DNA of 64,000 nucleotides from an uncultured Eggerthellaceae bacterium. Its GTDB lineage: Bacteria; Actinomycetota; Coriobacteriia; Coriobacteriales; Eggerthellaceae. The first letter of the stretch is position 1. Each line of letters starts with the position of its first letter. The stretch spans positions 1 to 64,000 of the forward strand of contig CAJURZ010000005.1 of NCBI GenBank assembly GCA_910588905.1. The letters run 5' to 3'. The notes beneath the pieces were generated by a model. It did no database searches, was not told where the DNA came from, and was given only the letters and a program-made list of their open reading frames with translations. Of the stretch, positions 23,149 to 31,519 are shown piece after piece. A program made the position numbers and the translations under genes.

Positions 23149-25276
23149 GCGGCGCAGCAGGCTCCAGCCGGGCTTCTTCAGGGATGAGCGCGGCATCACC
23201 ACCGCGGGAATGGCCGTTGCGCTCTTCGTATCCCTAGCGCTCATCTTCAGCGGTGCTCAGCTCTATCGGGTGCATTCGGCCGCAGCGGAAGCGCAGGAGG
23301 TGGCAGATGCCTGTGCCTTGGCAGCTGATAACGAAGTAGCTGGGTTCCAGGTAGTGGCTAATACCTGTGATGCCGTCTGTCTTTCCTTGACCCTCCTATC
23401 TGTAACGCTCTACGGTTTGGGTTTAGTGGCGGCCTGCGTCCCCCCGGCAGAATCCGTTTCCGTGAAGCTGATCGATCTGGCCCAAAAGACCGCAGAGAAG
23501 CGAAGCCAGTTCTTCGATCTGGCTTGTCAGGGGCTCAATATGGCCCAGAAGGCGCTTCCCGCCGTTGCCTCTTACAACGCGTTGCGCGTAGCCCAGGCCA
23601 ACGATGATGGTGCCATGGCGGGGGATCATCTGGGAGCAGCGGTCCTCGTGCCCGAGGATTTCCCAGAATTGGGAGAAGCCCCTGATGATGGGCTGGCGGC
23701 TGCAGGAGGTGCCGTCGAAGGGGAGGTCCAAGCCATTCGCGATACAGCGCGGGAGGCCGAAGAGGCGGCGAAGAGGGCCAATGAAGCGAAAGAAAAGGGA
23801 TTCCAGGAGGATTGCGGGGCGGACCCAGCCTATTGCATGCGTGAGCGCGCGACCTCTCTGGCTGAGCTCTCCGAAAATCAGAATCCGGCCTATGTCAGCG
23901 TGGATGCGTGGTCGTTCTCAGTGGCTTTGGAGCGGGCGCGCGCCTACTATCAAAAACGGCTCTCTGGTTGGCACCTGGAGGGGCGCGGGGCTGAAGAGCA
24001 GGCTGATTCGGTCATCCGGAAGCAGTTCTATCAGTATGCGCTCGATGAACTAACTGATGCGTATGTGAACGAGAGCGAAGAGGGCTTCTCCGCTTACCTT
24101 CCCCACCTCTTCCGGAATACCGACGAGATGCGCTCTACACCGCTCTACACCGAAGCTGTCTATCCCATCACCGTTGAGGGCGAGGGGCAGATGATGCATG
24201 CCTGGAGTGGCTGCCCGCAGGCTGCGGCGACAGTTGGGTACGGGAGCGTGGCAGATCTAGAGGCGAACAGGAGCGCCTTCGTGAAATGCGCGGCTTGCCG
24301 ATTCGTCCCGTCGAGCGTGGGGGCGGTGGCGGCGGCTTCTACGTCCATCGGGAACGGCTTCGAGAATCACTATGAGCTGATGCGCCAGGCCTGCGAGGAG
24401 TATCAGGCGGCTCGTCAGATGGCTGACCCCCTGGCTCAGCAGGTGAGAGAGAAGGTGCAGCCTTTGCTCGAGGCGCTGAAGGAGGTTCTGGGCAATGCCG
24501 ATGCATTCCGGATCCACGCTCAGCCTCCGGGAAGGAGCGGCGTGGTGGCGATGGTGGTGGATCGGGCTCAAAGTGCGGCCAGCGAAGGGTTCGAGAACGT
24601 CTTCACGGGTGCCGGTGAACTGCTGGGAACACGTGCTGCGGTCTCGGCGGCTACCACTATCGAAGACGGGCAAGAGAGCGCGGGGGCGGTGGTCACCGAA
24701 ACGCTCTCATCCTTTGGCGGGGGTGGAGGGATAGGGGAGGCCGCTTCCGCTGCCGCAGGAGCATGGATGTCCCTTCTTCGGGCCTATGAGGATGGCCAGA
24801 GTGCCTTGGAGGAAGCCGTGGAGCAAGGGCTCGGGTCGTTCTCTCAGGGGACAGCCAGCGGATTGGGAAAGTGGGCAGCTCAAGCGCTGGAGGAGGTTGC
24901 TGAGGCGGCTGGACTGGAACCCGCTGATACTCGGTGTCTGAAGCCAGTGGTATTGAACTCGGAATATGTGGCGCGGGAAGGGGACTCTGCGGTGTGCGTG
25001 CGCTTCCTTCAGGCTAAGGAGGCGGCACGAGCAGGATCGTCCCCGAGCACGGGCTTTGCGGGCACCTTGCTCCAAAGCGTCACCCATGCAGTGGGGGATG
25101 GTCTTCCTGGCAATGGGTTCGAGGTGGCTCGCATCGAATTGCCTTTCGGCGGAAGCGGTAGCTTGGACTGGGAGGCTTCATCGGGGGATGGGCTGACGGC
25201 TGCTGCAGCGGATGCGGCCTATGGGGCGCTGGAGGATGCATTGGCGGGTGCTCTGGGGGACCGATCATGGAAATGA
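23081..25276 (+). CDS. Large membrane-anchored Tad-locus protein (731 aa)
   Basis: The N-terminus resembles a TadE/TadG-type anchor: FFRDERGITTAGMAVAL followed by one hydrophobic helix. The remaining 650 residues are predicted to lie outside the cell. This part is rich in Ala, Glu and Gly, with helical stretches (AREAEEAAKRANEAKEKG) and several Cys that could form disulfides, for example CGADPAYC and CPQAAATVGYG. No enzyme motif was recognised. GAGGA precedes ATG 23081, which overlaps tadE by 68 bp; an ATG cluster at 23135-23143 is an alternative. Position in the operon suggests a pilus-tip or surface component. Confidence 0.7.
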   Translation: MLGSKRVLMGLALQNGQQMMMVRRRSRLQPGFFRDERGITTAGMAVALFVSLALIFSGAQLYRVHSAAAEAQEVADACALAADNEVAGFQVVANTCDAVCLSLTLLSVTLYGLGLVAACVPPAESVSVKLIDLAQKTAEKRSQFFDLACQGLNMAQKALPAVASYNALRVAQANDDGAMAGDHLGAAVLVPEDFPELGEAPDDGLAAAGGAVEGEVQAIRDTAREAEEAAKRANEAKEKGFQEDCGADPAYCMRERATSLAELSENQNPAYVSVDAWSFSVALERARAYYQKRLSGWHLEGRGAEEQADSVIRKQFYQYALDELTDAYVNESEEGFSAYLPHLFRNTDEMRSTPLYTEAVYPITVEGEGQMMHAWSGCPQAAATVGYGSVADLEANRSAFVKCAACRFVPSSVGAVAAASTSIGNGFENHYELMRQACEEYQAARQMADPLAQQVREKVQPLLEALKEVLGNADAFRIHAQPPGRSGVVAMVVDRAQSAASEGFENVFTGAGELLGTRAAVSAATTIEDGQESAGAVVTETLSSFGGGGGIGEAASAAAGAWMSLLRAYEDGQSALEEAVEQGLGSFSQGTASGLGKWAAQALEEVAEAAGLEPADTRCLKPVVLNSEYVAREGDSAVCVRFLQAKEAARAGSSPSTGFAGTLLQSVTHAVGDGLPGNGFEVARIELPFGGSGSLDWEASSGDGLTAAAADAAYGALEDALAGALGDRSWK

Positions 25277-25292
25277 GCGGCTTGTGAGGTCG

Positions 25293-25727
25293 ATGGATCA
25301 GTGGCGCGAAGAGAGCGGTCAGATGACGGTAGAGCTCTGTATCGTCTTCCCAGTGGTCATCGTCGTAGCCATCATAGCGGTGAACGCCCTGCTCTTCTTC
25401 GCTGATTGCGCCCAGTTGGACCGCATTGCTCGCAACGCCATCACCACGTTGGCCTCTTCGCCTCCGTTGGATGAAGACCCTGCCGCGTTGGCTGCCAAGG
25501 TCGAGGCGCTCGTCAGAGAGGAGATGGACGCACAGGATATCGCCTGCCAGTACGAGGAGTCATCCGGTGTCGGTCGGTTTCGGGTGACGGCATCCTTTGA
25601 GGCAACGCTCTTTGGGCGTGGGATGCGGTCCAGCTTGTTCGGCATCTCATTGCCGAAACTTCAGCACAGCACGGCCTTGGCGGTGGATATCTATTCTCCG
25701 CGCAAGCGGATATCGGGAGAGGGATGA
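25293..25727 (+). CDS. Second TadE-like pseudopilin
   Basis: This 144-aa protein has a short leader (MDQWREESG) directly before the prepilin-like segment QMTVELCIVFPVVIVVAII, containing the conserved Glu, then an extracellular domain. The start is ATG 25293, 3 nt after GAGG; a longer frame to 25212 has no ribosome site and overlaps the previous gene. The end overlaps the DUF192 gene by ATGA. Confidence 0.78.
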   Translation: MDQWREESGQMTVELCIVFPVVIVVAIIAVNALLFFADCAQLDRIARNAITTLASSPPLDEDPAALAAKVEALVREEMDAQDIACQYEESSGVGRFRVTASFEATLFGRGMRSSLFGISLPKLQHSTALAVDIYSPRKRISGEG

Positions 25728-26194
25728 CCTTGAGGATATCTTCAGGGAGGAAAGGAGGGAGCTCGTCAGGCATGAGCATCGAGGTCAAGCACAAGAAACA
25801 GAATAGGCAGCGGTTGGCTTATTCGGCCAAGCTGACAAAGGATCGGCGGTTCGCCCGCTGTGGGAGGTGGATCATGAGCTTGAATGGTGATGTGCAGCGG
25901 TTCGAGCTGTCCACGTCTGCCTCCGAACGGATGCGGGGCATGCTGTTCCGTAAACCGGATGAAGTGACGCGGCTGCTGGTGCCCTGTCATGACATCCATA
26001 CGTTCGGCATGCGCCACGAATTGGACATCGCGTTCATATCGAAGACGGGACAGGTGCTGGAGGTCCATAGGAAGGTGGCAGGGAAACGGCGCTTGAAGCG
26101 CAAGGGTGCGTCTATGGTGGCCGAGCGGTTCTCTCAGGAAGGGGATTGGCTCAAAGCGGGAGACCGGATCCGGTTGGGGGTAGCCTATGAATGA
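25724..26194 (+). CDS. DUF192 family protein in the Tad operon
   Basis: The C-terminal 100 residues match the DUF192 (COG1430) fold: RMRGMLFRKPDEVTRLL, CHDIHTFGMRHELDIAFI, SKTGQVLEVHRKV. The family's function is unknown. ATG 25724 overlaps the preceding stop (ATGA) and follows GGGAGAGGG. An internal ATG at 25874 has an even better site (GGGAGGTGG) and would give a domain-only 106-aa protein. ATG 25772 is a third option. The long N-terminus is very basic. No signal peptide is seen, so it should act in the cytoplasm. Confidence 0.75.
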   Translation: MTLRISSGRKGGSSSGMSIEVKHKKQNRQRLAYSAKLTKDRRFARCGRWIMSLNGDVQRFELSTSASERMRGMLFRKPDEVTRLLVPCHDIHTFGMRHELDIAFISKTGQVLEVHRKVAGKRRLKRKGASMVAERFSQEGDWLKAGDRIRLGVAYE

Positions 26195-26591
26195 GACCGT
26201 GCTCTTAGCTGCGGACGCTATGGCTCCCATCGAGCGAATCCCCGTCGAGCCGGGTACCAAGCTTTGTCCGGTATGCAATGCACGGGTATTCTCAGATATG
26301 GATACCTGCTACAACTGTATGTATCTCTTCGGGAGCAAACCGGAATTGGAGCAGCGGGCATCTCTTACTGCATTACCCGAGGTGGATACCGTGCTTCAAG
26401 AGGAAGAGCGTTCTATCCCTGAGCGAGACCTTCCTTCCCAATTCCTGTATGGTCGGGGTGGGTCTCCTGATCCGGTCCCTTCCGAGGGAGCAGCGAAGGG
26501 AGGTGAGCTATTCAGCCAGTTTTTGGTAGAGCTTCACGGCTTCCTTGGAAAGTTTCTGTTGGATAGAGGTATAGATATCAAGGAGCTTTGA
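26187..26591 (+). CDS. Zinc-ribbon protein (134 aa)
   Basis: This is the last gene of the pilus operon and overlaps DUF192 by 8 bp. It has one zinc ribbon, CPVCNARVFSDMDTCYNC, with C-x2-C ... C-x2-C ligands, preceded by a short acidic N-terminus and followed by a low-complexity region. Its final 84 bp overlap the convergent ModE-like gene. The C-terminal residues may therefore be under constraint from the other strand, or the gene may have been extended by loss of a nearer stop. The role is unknown. Confidence 0.65.
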   Translation: MNETVLLAADAMAPIERIPVEPGTKLCPVCNARVFSDMDTCYNCMYLFGSKPELEQRASLTALPEVDTVLQEEERSIPERDLPSQFLYGRGGSPDPVPSEGAAKGGELFSQFLVELHGFLGKFLLDRGIDIKEL

Positions 26592-26852
26592 GCCCTCTTC
26601 GGTGAGTTGGCTGCCATGGGCGCCATTGCGGATCAGCAGTTCTGTCCCCAGAGACTCTTCAGTCTCTTTGATGATGCGCCAGGCTTTACTGTAGGCCATG
26701 CCCATGGATTTGGCTGCTGCATTCAAGGATCCTCGGTCACGGACGCCTTGGCAGAGGGCGGCTATCCCGGGCCCGAAGACAGATCCGCTCTGGGACTTCG
26801 GGTTCGAAATGGAGATCCTGACATCGGCTTCCAGCTTATTCAGGTTCTTCAT
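26508..26852 (-). CDS. ModE-like winged-helix regulator
   Basis: This 114-aa protein has the N-terminal DNA-binding domain of ModE/LysR type: GPGIAALCQGVRDRGSLNAAAKSMGMAYSKAWRII (GSLNAAAKSMGMAYSKAW is the helix-turn-helix). A wing, ETEESLGTELLIR, follows. It lacks the molbindin domains of full ModE, so the ligand is unknown. ATG is preceded by AAGGAGG. It lies 13 bp after thrC on the same strand and is probably co-transcribed with it. Its 3' end overlaps the convergent zinc-ribbon gene by 84 bp. Confidence 0.82.
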   Translation of the reverse strand: MKNLNKLEADVRISISNPKSQSGSVFGPGIAALCQGVRDRGSLNAAAKSMGMAYSKAWRIIKETEESLGTELLIRNGAHGSQLTEEGSKLLDIYTSIQQKLSKEAVKLYQKLAE

Positions 26853-26865
26853 GATGCCTCCTTGT

Positions 26866-28440
26866 CTATTGCGTCTGGATGAATGCTGTCACGGCCTCTT
26901 CAGCAGAGTGCTCACCGGCATCGATCACCTGGGTGAACCGAGCTCGGGCCGTATCCAGATGGGCTAGCCCTTCAGGGATATCGTGCTTGCCCGTCTCATC
27001 GGCAATGAGCTGATTCAGCTGACAGCCAGTGAGAGCGGCAACCTCCTCAGGGAGCGGCTGGCTCGGTGCTATGTCGTGGAGCGCCCGATAGACGTTGTCG
27101 CCGAACTTCGCCCAGTGGGCGGTACTGGCCACGAGGACGGGATTCGTTCCCTTGAGATGGGTTGCCGCCAAGTAGGCCACGGCGGTATGGGGGTCCATCA
27201 GATAGCCCTGTTCGCTGAATACGACCTTGATAGCATCCAGACATTCAGCGTTGGTGATGGAATCAGCCGAGAAGATCTCGCGGATCTTCGCGAAGGTGTC
27301 GCGGTCTACCTGGAAGGCGCGCTTCTCGTTCAGGTCAGCCATCCAAGTGCGGATAGCGCTGCCATCGCGTCCCGTCAATTCGAAGAGCTGTCGCTCAAGA
27401 TTAGAGGACACCAAGATGTCCATGGAAGGAGAGGGGGTAAGGACGAATTCCCGGGATGAGATGTCGTAGGTGCCGGTGTTGATGAGATCCGTGAGAACGC
27501 GGTTCTCGTTACTGGCGCAGAATAGCCGCTCGATGGGAGTGCCCATCTGCTTCGCATACCAGGCCGCGAGGATATTTCCGAAGTTCCCCGTGGGGACGCA
27601 TACGTCTATGGGGCTACCTACAGCAATGGAGCCTGCCTTCACCATCTCCGCGTAGGCGGAAACGTAGTACACCACCTGGGGTAGGAGCCTGCCCCAGTTG
27701 ATGGAATTCGCACTAGAGAGCGCATAGCCCTGGCCGCGCAGCTGGCTGGCGAAGGCCTCATCGGCGAAGACGCGCTTCACGGAGGTCTGGCAATCATCGA
27801 AGTTGCCACGCATGGCCCAAACGCAGACGTTGCTTCCGGTGGTGGTGATCATCTGCTTGCGCTGGATATCGCTCACGCCGCCATTGGGGTAGAGGACGCC
27901 CACGCAAACACCATCAACGCCCTTGAAACCCTCCAAAGCGGCTTTGCCCGTGTCCCCTGAGGTGGCAACCAGGATGCAGAAGTCCGTGTCCAGCTCTCCC
28001 TTCGCCTTGAGGGCTGCGGCGCTGGCTCCGAAGAAGTTCGGAAGGCATTGGAGCGCCATGTCCTTGAAAGCGCTGGTGGGACCATGCCAGAGCTCCAGCA
28101 TGTGGATGTCGTCAGCCAGCGGTGTGATGGGGCAGACGGCTGGGGTATCGAAGTTCGCGCCATAGGAGACGCTCATCAGCTGAGCGATCTGCTCATCAGG
28201 CAGATCGACGTTGAAAGCCTCGTAGATCTTAGCTGCCCGCTGGGGATAGGAGAGGTTCGCCAGCGAGGTGATCTCATCCAAGGTGAGAACAGGAATGGCT
28301 TCAGGCACGAATAGGCCACCGCCGGGGGCCAGCCCGTCAATAACGGCCTTCGTGAAGGAAACCGGAGCATCGGTGATGCCGCGGGTGTCAACATAGCGAT
28401 TGGCACCGAAATGGGATATGCGATCAAGCAGGTTGCTCAA
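26866..28440 (-). CDS. thrC: Threonine synthase
   Basis: The enzyme converts O-phosphohomoserine to threonine with PLP. At 524 aa it belongs to the long (fungal/E. coli-like) type. The N-terminus has SNLLDRISHFGANRYVDTRG, the PLP lysine is K126 in HGPTSAFKDMA, and the phosphate-binding region includes ATSGDTGKAALEG. The start is TTG with GAGG 7 nt upstream. It is separated from the SGNH hydrolase by a 90-bp divergent promoter region. Confidence 0.93.
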   Translation of the reverse strand: MSNLLDRISHFGANRYVDTRGITDAPVSFTKAVIDGLAPGGGLFVPEAIPVLTLDEITSLANLSYPQRAAKIYEAFNVDLPDEQIAQLMSVSYGANFDTPAVCPITPLADDIHMLELWHGPTSAFKDMALQCLPNFFGASAAALKAKGELDTDFCILVATSGDTGKAALEGFKGVDGVCVGVLYPNGGVSDIQRKQMITTTGSNVCVWAMRGNFDDCQTSVKRVFADEAFASQLRGQGYALSSANSINWGRLLPQVVYYVSAYAEMVKAGSIAVGSPIDVCVPTGNFGNILAAWYAKQMGTPIERLFCASNENRVLTDLINTGTYDISSREFVLTPSPSMDILVSSNLERQLFELTGRDGSAIRTWMADLNEKRAFQVDRDTFAKIREIFSADSITNAECLDAIKVVFSEQGYLMDPHTAVAYLAATHLKGTNPVLVASTAHWAKFGDNVYRALHDIAPSQPLPEEVAALTGCQLNQLIADETGKHDIPEGLAHLDTARARFTQVIDAGEHSAEEAVTAFIQTQ

Positions 28441-28529
28441 GGTTGACCTCGATGTTCGTCGGAAAAAGATACGCTAAAGTATACAGGAGGTCAGTTCTTG
28501 CTAGCTCGCGTGATCGATGAGGTTTCCCC

Positions 28530-29417
28530 ATGACGAAGCGCATTTCCGTGTTCGGCGACTCCATATCCACCTTTGAAGGCGTGACGGTGGCGGGTAACCG
28601 GTGCTACTACGATGATGCAGACACCAATGGCACGGGGGTTGCTCAGCCCGCGGATACTTGGTGGATGCAGGTGATAGATGCCCTCGGGGGAGAACTGTGC
28701 GCCAATGGGGCCTACTCAAGCTCTATGGTGGCCGGAGTTGGGTTTCCGGCCGGTTGCTCTTTGGGGCGAGCGCAGCAGATCCTTGGGCCTCAGGGTGAAG
28801 GGCCGGATCTGGTGCTCGTCTTCATCGGCATCAATGATTATGGCTGGGGTAGTTCCGAAGCGCAGGCAAAGGGAGGATCAGAGGGAGTTCCGGAAGGCTT
28901 TAGCAAGCCAGAGGAGGGGTTCGTTCCCGGTCTCGCTCCCGTCGGGGCCCTTCAGGAATTCGCTCAATCCTACAATGAGATGCTCGAGAATATCCAAGCC
29001 CAAGCCCCTGAAGCGGAGGTCTGGTGTCTGACCCTGATGCCAGGAAGGCTGCAGGGGCAACTTGGATCCAGCTTCTGTTATCGGCTGCGTGGCGTAGACA
29101 TCGCAGAGTACAACGAGGCCATCCGCCGTGCGGCTCGGGCAAAGGGGTGTCAGGTAGCTGACATCGCTGCGTTTGGTTTCGACTACGAAGCATCCGACGG
29201 CACCCATCCCACTGTGAAGGGCATGCAACAGATAGCGGCCTTGGTCACAGCGGCCATCACAGGAAACCCCTTCGAAGAGGCCCTCTTCACGGAGTCATCC
29301 GCTTCTCAGGACCTCTGCGATGAGCCAAGCTGCATCGGGTGTCCTCACGCCCGTTCGACAGGGGCCAGATGGTCTTGCGTTTGCGAGCGGGATCTCACGC
29401 CTTCGCTATCGTCCTGA
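28530..29417 (+). CDS. SGNH/GDSL-type hydrolase
   Basis: This 295-aa esterase/lipase-fold protein has block I FGDSIST (nucleophile S11), block III GINDYGWG and block V DGTHPTVKG (Asp/His). It has no signal peptide, so a cytoplasmic substrate is likely. The C-terminal 40 residues contain Cys in a DLCDEPSCIGCPHA cluster, outside the catalytic fold and unusual for the family, perhaps a metal site. Substrate unknown. Confidence 0.85.
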   Translation: MTKRISVFGDSISTFEGVTVAGNRCYYDDADTNGTGVAQPADTWWMQVIDALGGELCANGAYSSSMVAGVGFPAGCSLGRAQQILGPQGEGPDLVLVFIGINDYGWGSSEAQAKGGSEGVPEGFSKPEEGFVPGLAPVGALQEFAQSYNEMLENIQAQAPEAEVWCLTLMPGRLQGQLGSSFCYRLRGVDIAEYNEAIRRAARAKGCQVADIAAFGFDYEASDGTHPTVKGMQQIAALVTAAITGNPFEEALFTESSASQDLCDEPSCIGCPHARSTGARWSCVCERDLTPSLSS

Positions 29418-29494
29418 TACCGGTTCCATTCGCAGCAGAGGGCTGTTTGTGATACCCTTTGCCGCACTGAAATCCAAGGCATATGGAGGCATTC

Positions 29495-29788
29495 ATGAAG
29501 ATTCTCGGATTAGGCGTTCCCGAGCTTTTGATCATCCTCGTTGTCGTGCTGCTCATCTTCGGGCCGAAGAACCTTCCGAAGCTCGGCAATGCGCTGGGTA
29601 AGACCGTGAAGGGCCTGCGCGATGGCATGGGCGCTGGCAAGAAGGAAGCGGAAGACGCTTCTGATGTGGAAGAGGTCATAGAGGAAGTGGTCGAAGAGGT
29701 GCCTGTGAAGGAAGCTCAGACCAGCGCATCCGAAGGCGCAACGCCGAAGAAGACCGTCAAGAAGGTCGTGGTGAAGAAGGCCGAATAG
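29495..29788 (+). CDS. tatA: Twin-arginine translocase subunit TatA/E
   Basis: This 97-aa protein has an N-terminal membrane helix (LGVPELLIILVVVLLIFGP) then the hinge and amphipathic helix KNLPKLGNALGKTVKGLRDG, typical of TatA. The C-terminal tail is highly charged with VEEVIEEVVEEV and a Lys-rich end. GGAGG at 29485-29489 is 5 nt before ATG 29495, so the ATG at 29483 is not used. No tatC is nearby. Confidence 0.92.
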   Translation: MKILGLGVPELLIILVVVLLIFGPKNLPKLGNALGKTVKGLRDGMGAGKKEAEDASDVEEVIEEVVEEVPVKEAQTSASEGATPKKTVKKVVVKKAE

Positions 29789-29887
29789 CCTTTGCTTCGT
29801 CGGCGGGAGACCGTCGCACTCATATCGAACGAACCAGGGGCACGCTTCGCATCTTGCCAAGCGTGCTTCGATGTTGAAAGGGAACCA

Positions 29888-30358
29888 ATGGCAGACAGCA
29901 ATTACATCCTCACACCGGAAGGACGTCAGAAGCTCGAGGATGAGCTCCATTATCTTGAGACCGAGAAGCGCGCTGAGATCGGAGAGCGCATCAAGGTCGC
30001 CCGCGAATTCGGGGATATCTCTGAGAATTCCGAATATGATGACGCGAAGAACGAGCAGGGCATGATGGAGGCTCGCATCGCTGAGATCACGCGCATCCTC
30101 TCTGAGGCTACGGTGGTGAACACGCCTAAGCGTTCCTCCAAGGTGAACATCGGCGCTACGGTCACGGTGAACATGGGTGGCAAGGAGCGTGTGCTGACCA
30201 TCGTGGGCGCCGCCGAGAGCGATGCCCATGGCGGCAAGGTCTCCAACGAGTCTCCGGTAGGGGCGGCTCTCCTGGGTCATAAGAAGGGTGACACGTTCAC
30301 CGTTACCGGCCCCACAGGCCGTGAGACCCAGATCGAGATCCTGAAGATAGAGCACTAG
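29888..30358 (+). CDS. greA: Transcription elongation factor GreA
   Basis: This 156-aa protein has an N-terminal coiled coil whose tip carries the catalytic acidic pair in GDISENSEYDDAKNEQ. The C-terminal FKBP-like domain includes SPVGAALLGHKKGD. GreA stimulates transcript cleavage in backtracked RNA polymerase. GGGAA precedes ATG 29888. Confidence 0.96.
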   Translation: MADSNYILTPEGRQKLEDELHYLETEKRAEIGERIKVAREFGDISENSEYDDAKNEQGMMEARIAEITRILSEATVVNTPKRSSKVNIGATVTVNMGGKERVLTIVGAAESDAHGGKVSNESPVGAALLGHKKGDTFTVTGPTGRETQIEILKIEH

Positions 30359-30373
30359 GACCCAGAGCTTTCC

Positions 30374-31519
30374 ATGGGTAACGGTGGCTTCAGCCTGAAG
30401 AGGGCCTTCATCCTGGCTGGCGCCATCATCGCGCTGGTGATAGGGTCCGGCTTCGCCACCGGCCAAGAGCTTGTGCAGTACTTCTCCGCCTATGGGCTAG
30501 GCGGTTTTCTGGTCATCGCCGTATTCGCGGTGATCTTCATGTACTACAACTTCAACTTCGCACGAGTGGGACACCGGGAGAAGTATGAGGTGGGCAACGA
30601 TATCTACCGCTACTATTGCGGTAAGTATCTGGGCACCTTCTTCGATTACTACTCCACGGTCTTCTGCTATATGTCGTTCTTCGTCATGGTGGGCGGAGCG
30701 TCCTCTACGATGACCCAAGGCTTCGGCATCCCGGAGTGGGTGGGTGGCGTGTTGCTCACGGCCATCGTCGTGCTGATCGTCAGCCTGGGGCTCAGCAAGC
30801 TGGTGGATATCATCGGCATCATCGGCCCCATCAAGATCGCGTTCTTCGTTGCGGTGGGTATCATCGTCCTGGTGATGGATTGGTCTCATATATCGGAAGG
30901 CCTCGCGGCTATCGCAAGCAACAGCTTGGTAGGGGCTCAAGATGGCGAAGGGATCGTGAAGGCTGGGGACAACTGGCTGATATCGGGCCTCTCCTATGCA
31001 GGATTCGTCCTGCTGTGGTTCGCTAGCTTCATGACGTTGCTTGGAGCGAAGAACGATCGCAAGAGCCTGGATGCGGGCATCGTCATCGCCACGCTGGCTA
31101 TCTGCGCTGCTATCGCCATCATCTTCATGGCCCAGGTGGCCAACATCAATACGGGCGAAGAGGGGCTGTTCGTCTGGAATGCGCCCATCCCCAATCTCAT
31201 CCTCGCTCAGAAGATATGGCCTCCGCTCTCACTGGTCTATGCCATCGTCGTATTCATCGGCATCTGCGCCACCGCCGTTCCCTTGCTCTATAATCCGGTT
31301 GCGCGTTTCGCGAAAGAGGGCACGCCGCGCTTTCGGCTGCTGGCCATCGGTTTGGGGGTCGCGGGCCTCATCATCGGGCTGTTCTTCCCGTATCGGATGC
31401 TCGTGAACGTGATCTACGTGCTCAACGGCTACATTGGTGCTGTACTGCTTATCTTCATGGTCATCAAGAACATCCGCAACATCCTAGAGAAGAGAACGAA
31501 GAGGACAGAACATGACTGA
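30374..31519 (+). CDS. YkvI-like membrane transporter
   Basis: This 381-aa protein has about ten to eleven membrane helices with a LeuT-type first helix break (GAIIALVIGSGFATGQE), as in the YkvI/COG3949 family of putative amino-acid or small-molecule transporters. It lies 15 bp after greA and overlaps lysS by 8 bp, so greA-ykvI-lysS may be one operon. The substrate is unknown. Confidence 0.82.
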   Translation: MGNGGFSLKRAFILAGAIIALVIGSGFATGQELVQYFSAYGLGGFLVIAVFAVIFMYYNFNFARVGHREKYEVGNDIYRYYCGKYLGTFFDYYSTVFCYMSFFVMVGGASSTMTQGFGIPEWVGGVLLTAIVVLIVSLGLSKLVDIIGIIGPIKIAFFVAVGIIVLVMDWSHISEGLAAIASNSLVGAQDGEGIVKAGDNWLISGLSYAGFVLLWFASFMTLLGAKNDRKSLDAGIVIATLAICAAIAIIFMAQVANINTGEEGLFVWNAPIPNLILAQKIWPPLSLVYAIVVFIGICATAVPLLYNPVARFAKEGTPRFRLLAIGLGVAGLIIGLFFPYRMLVNVIYVLNGYIGAVLLIFMVIKNIRNILEKRTKRTEHD

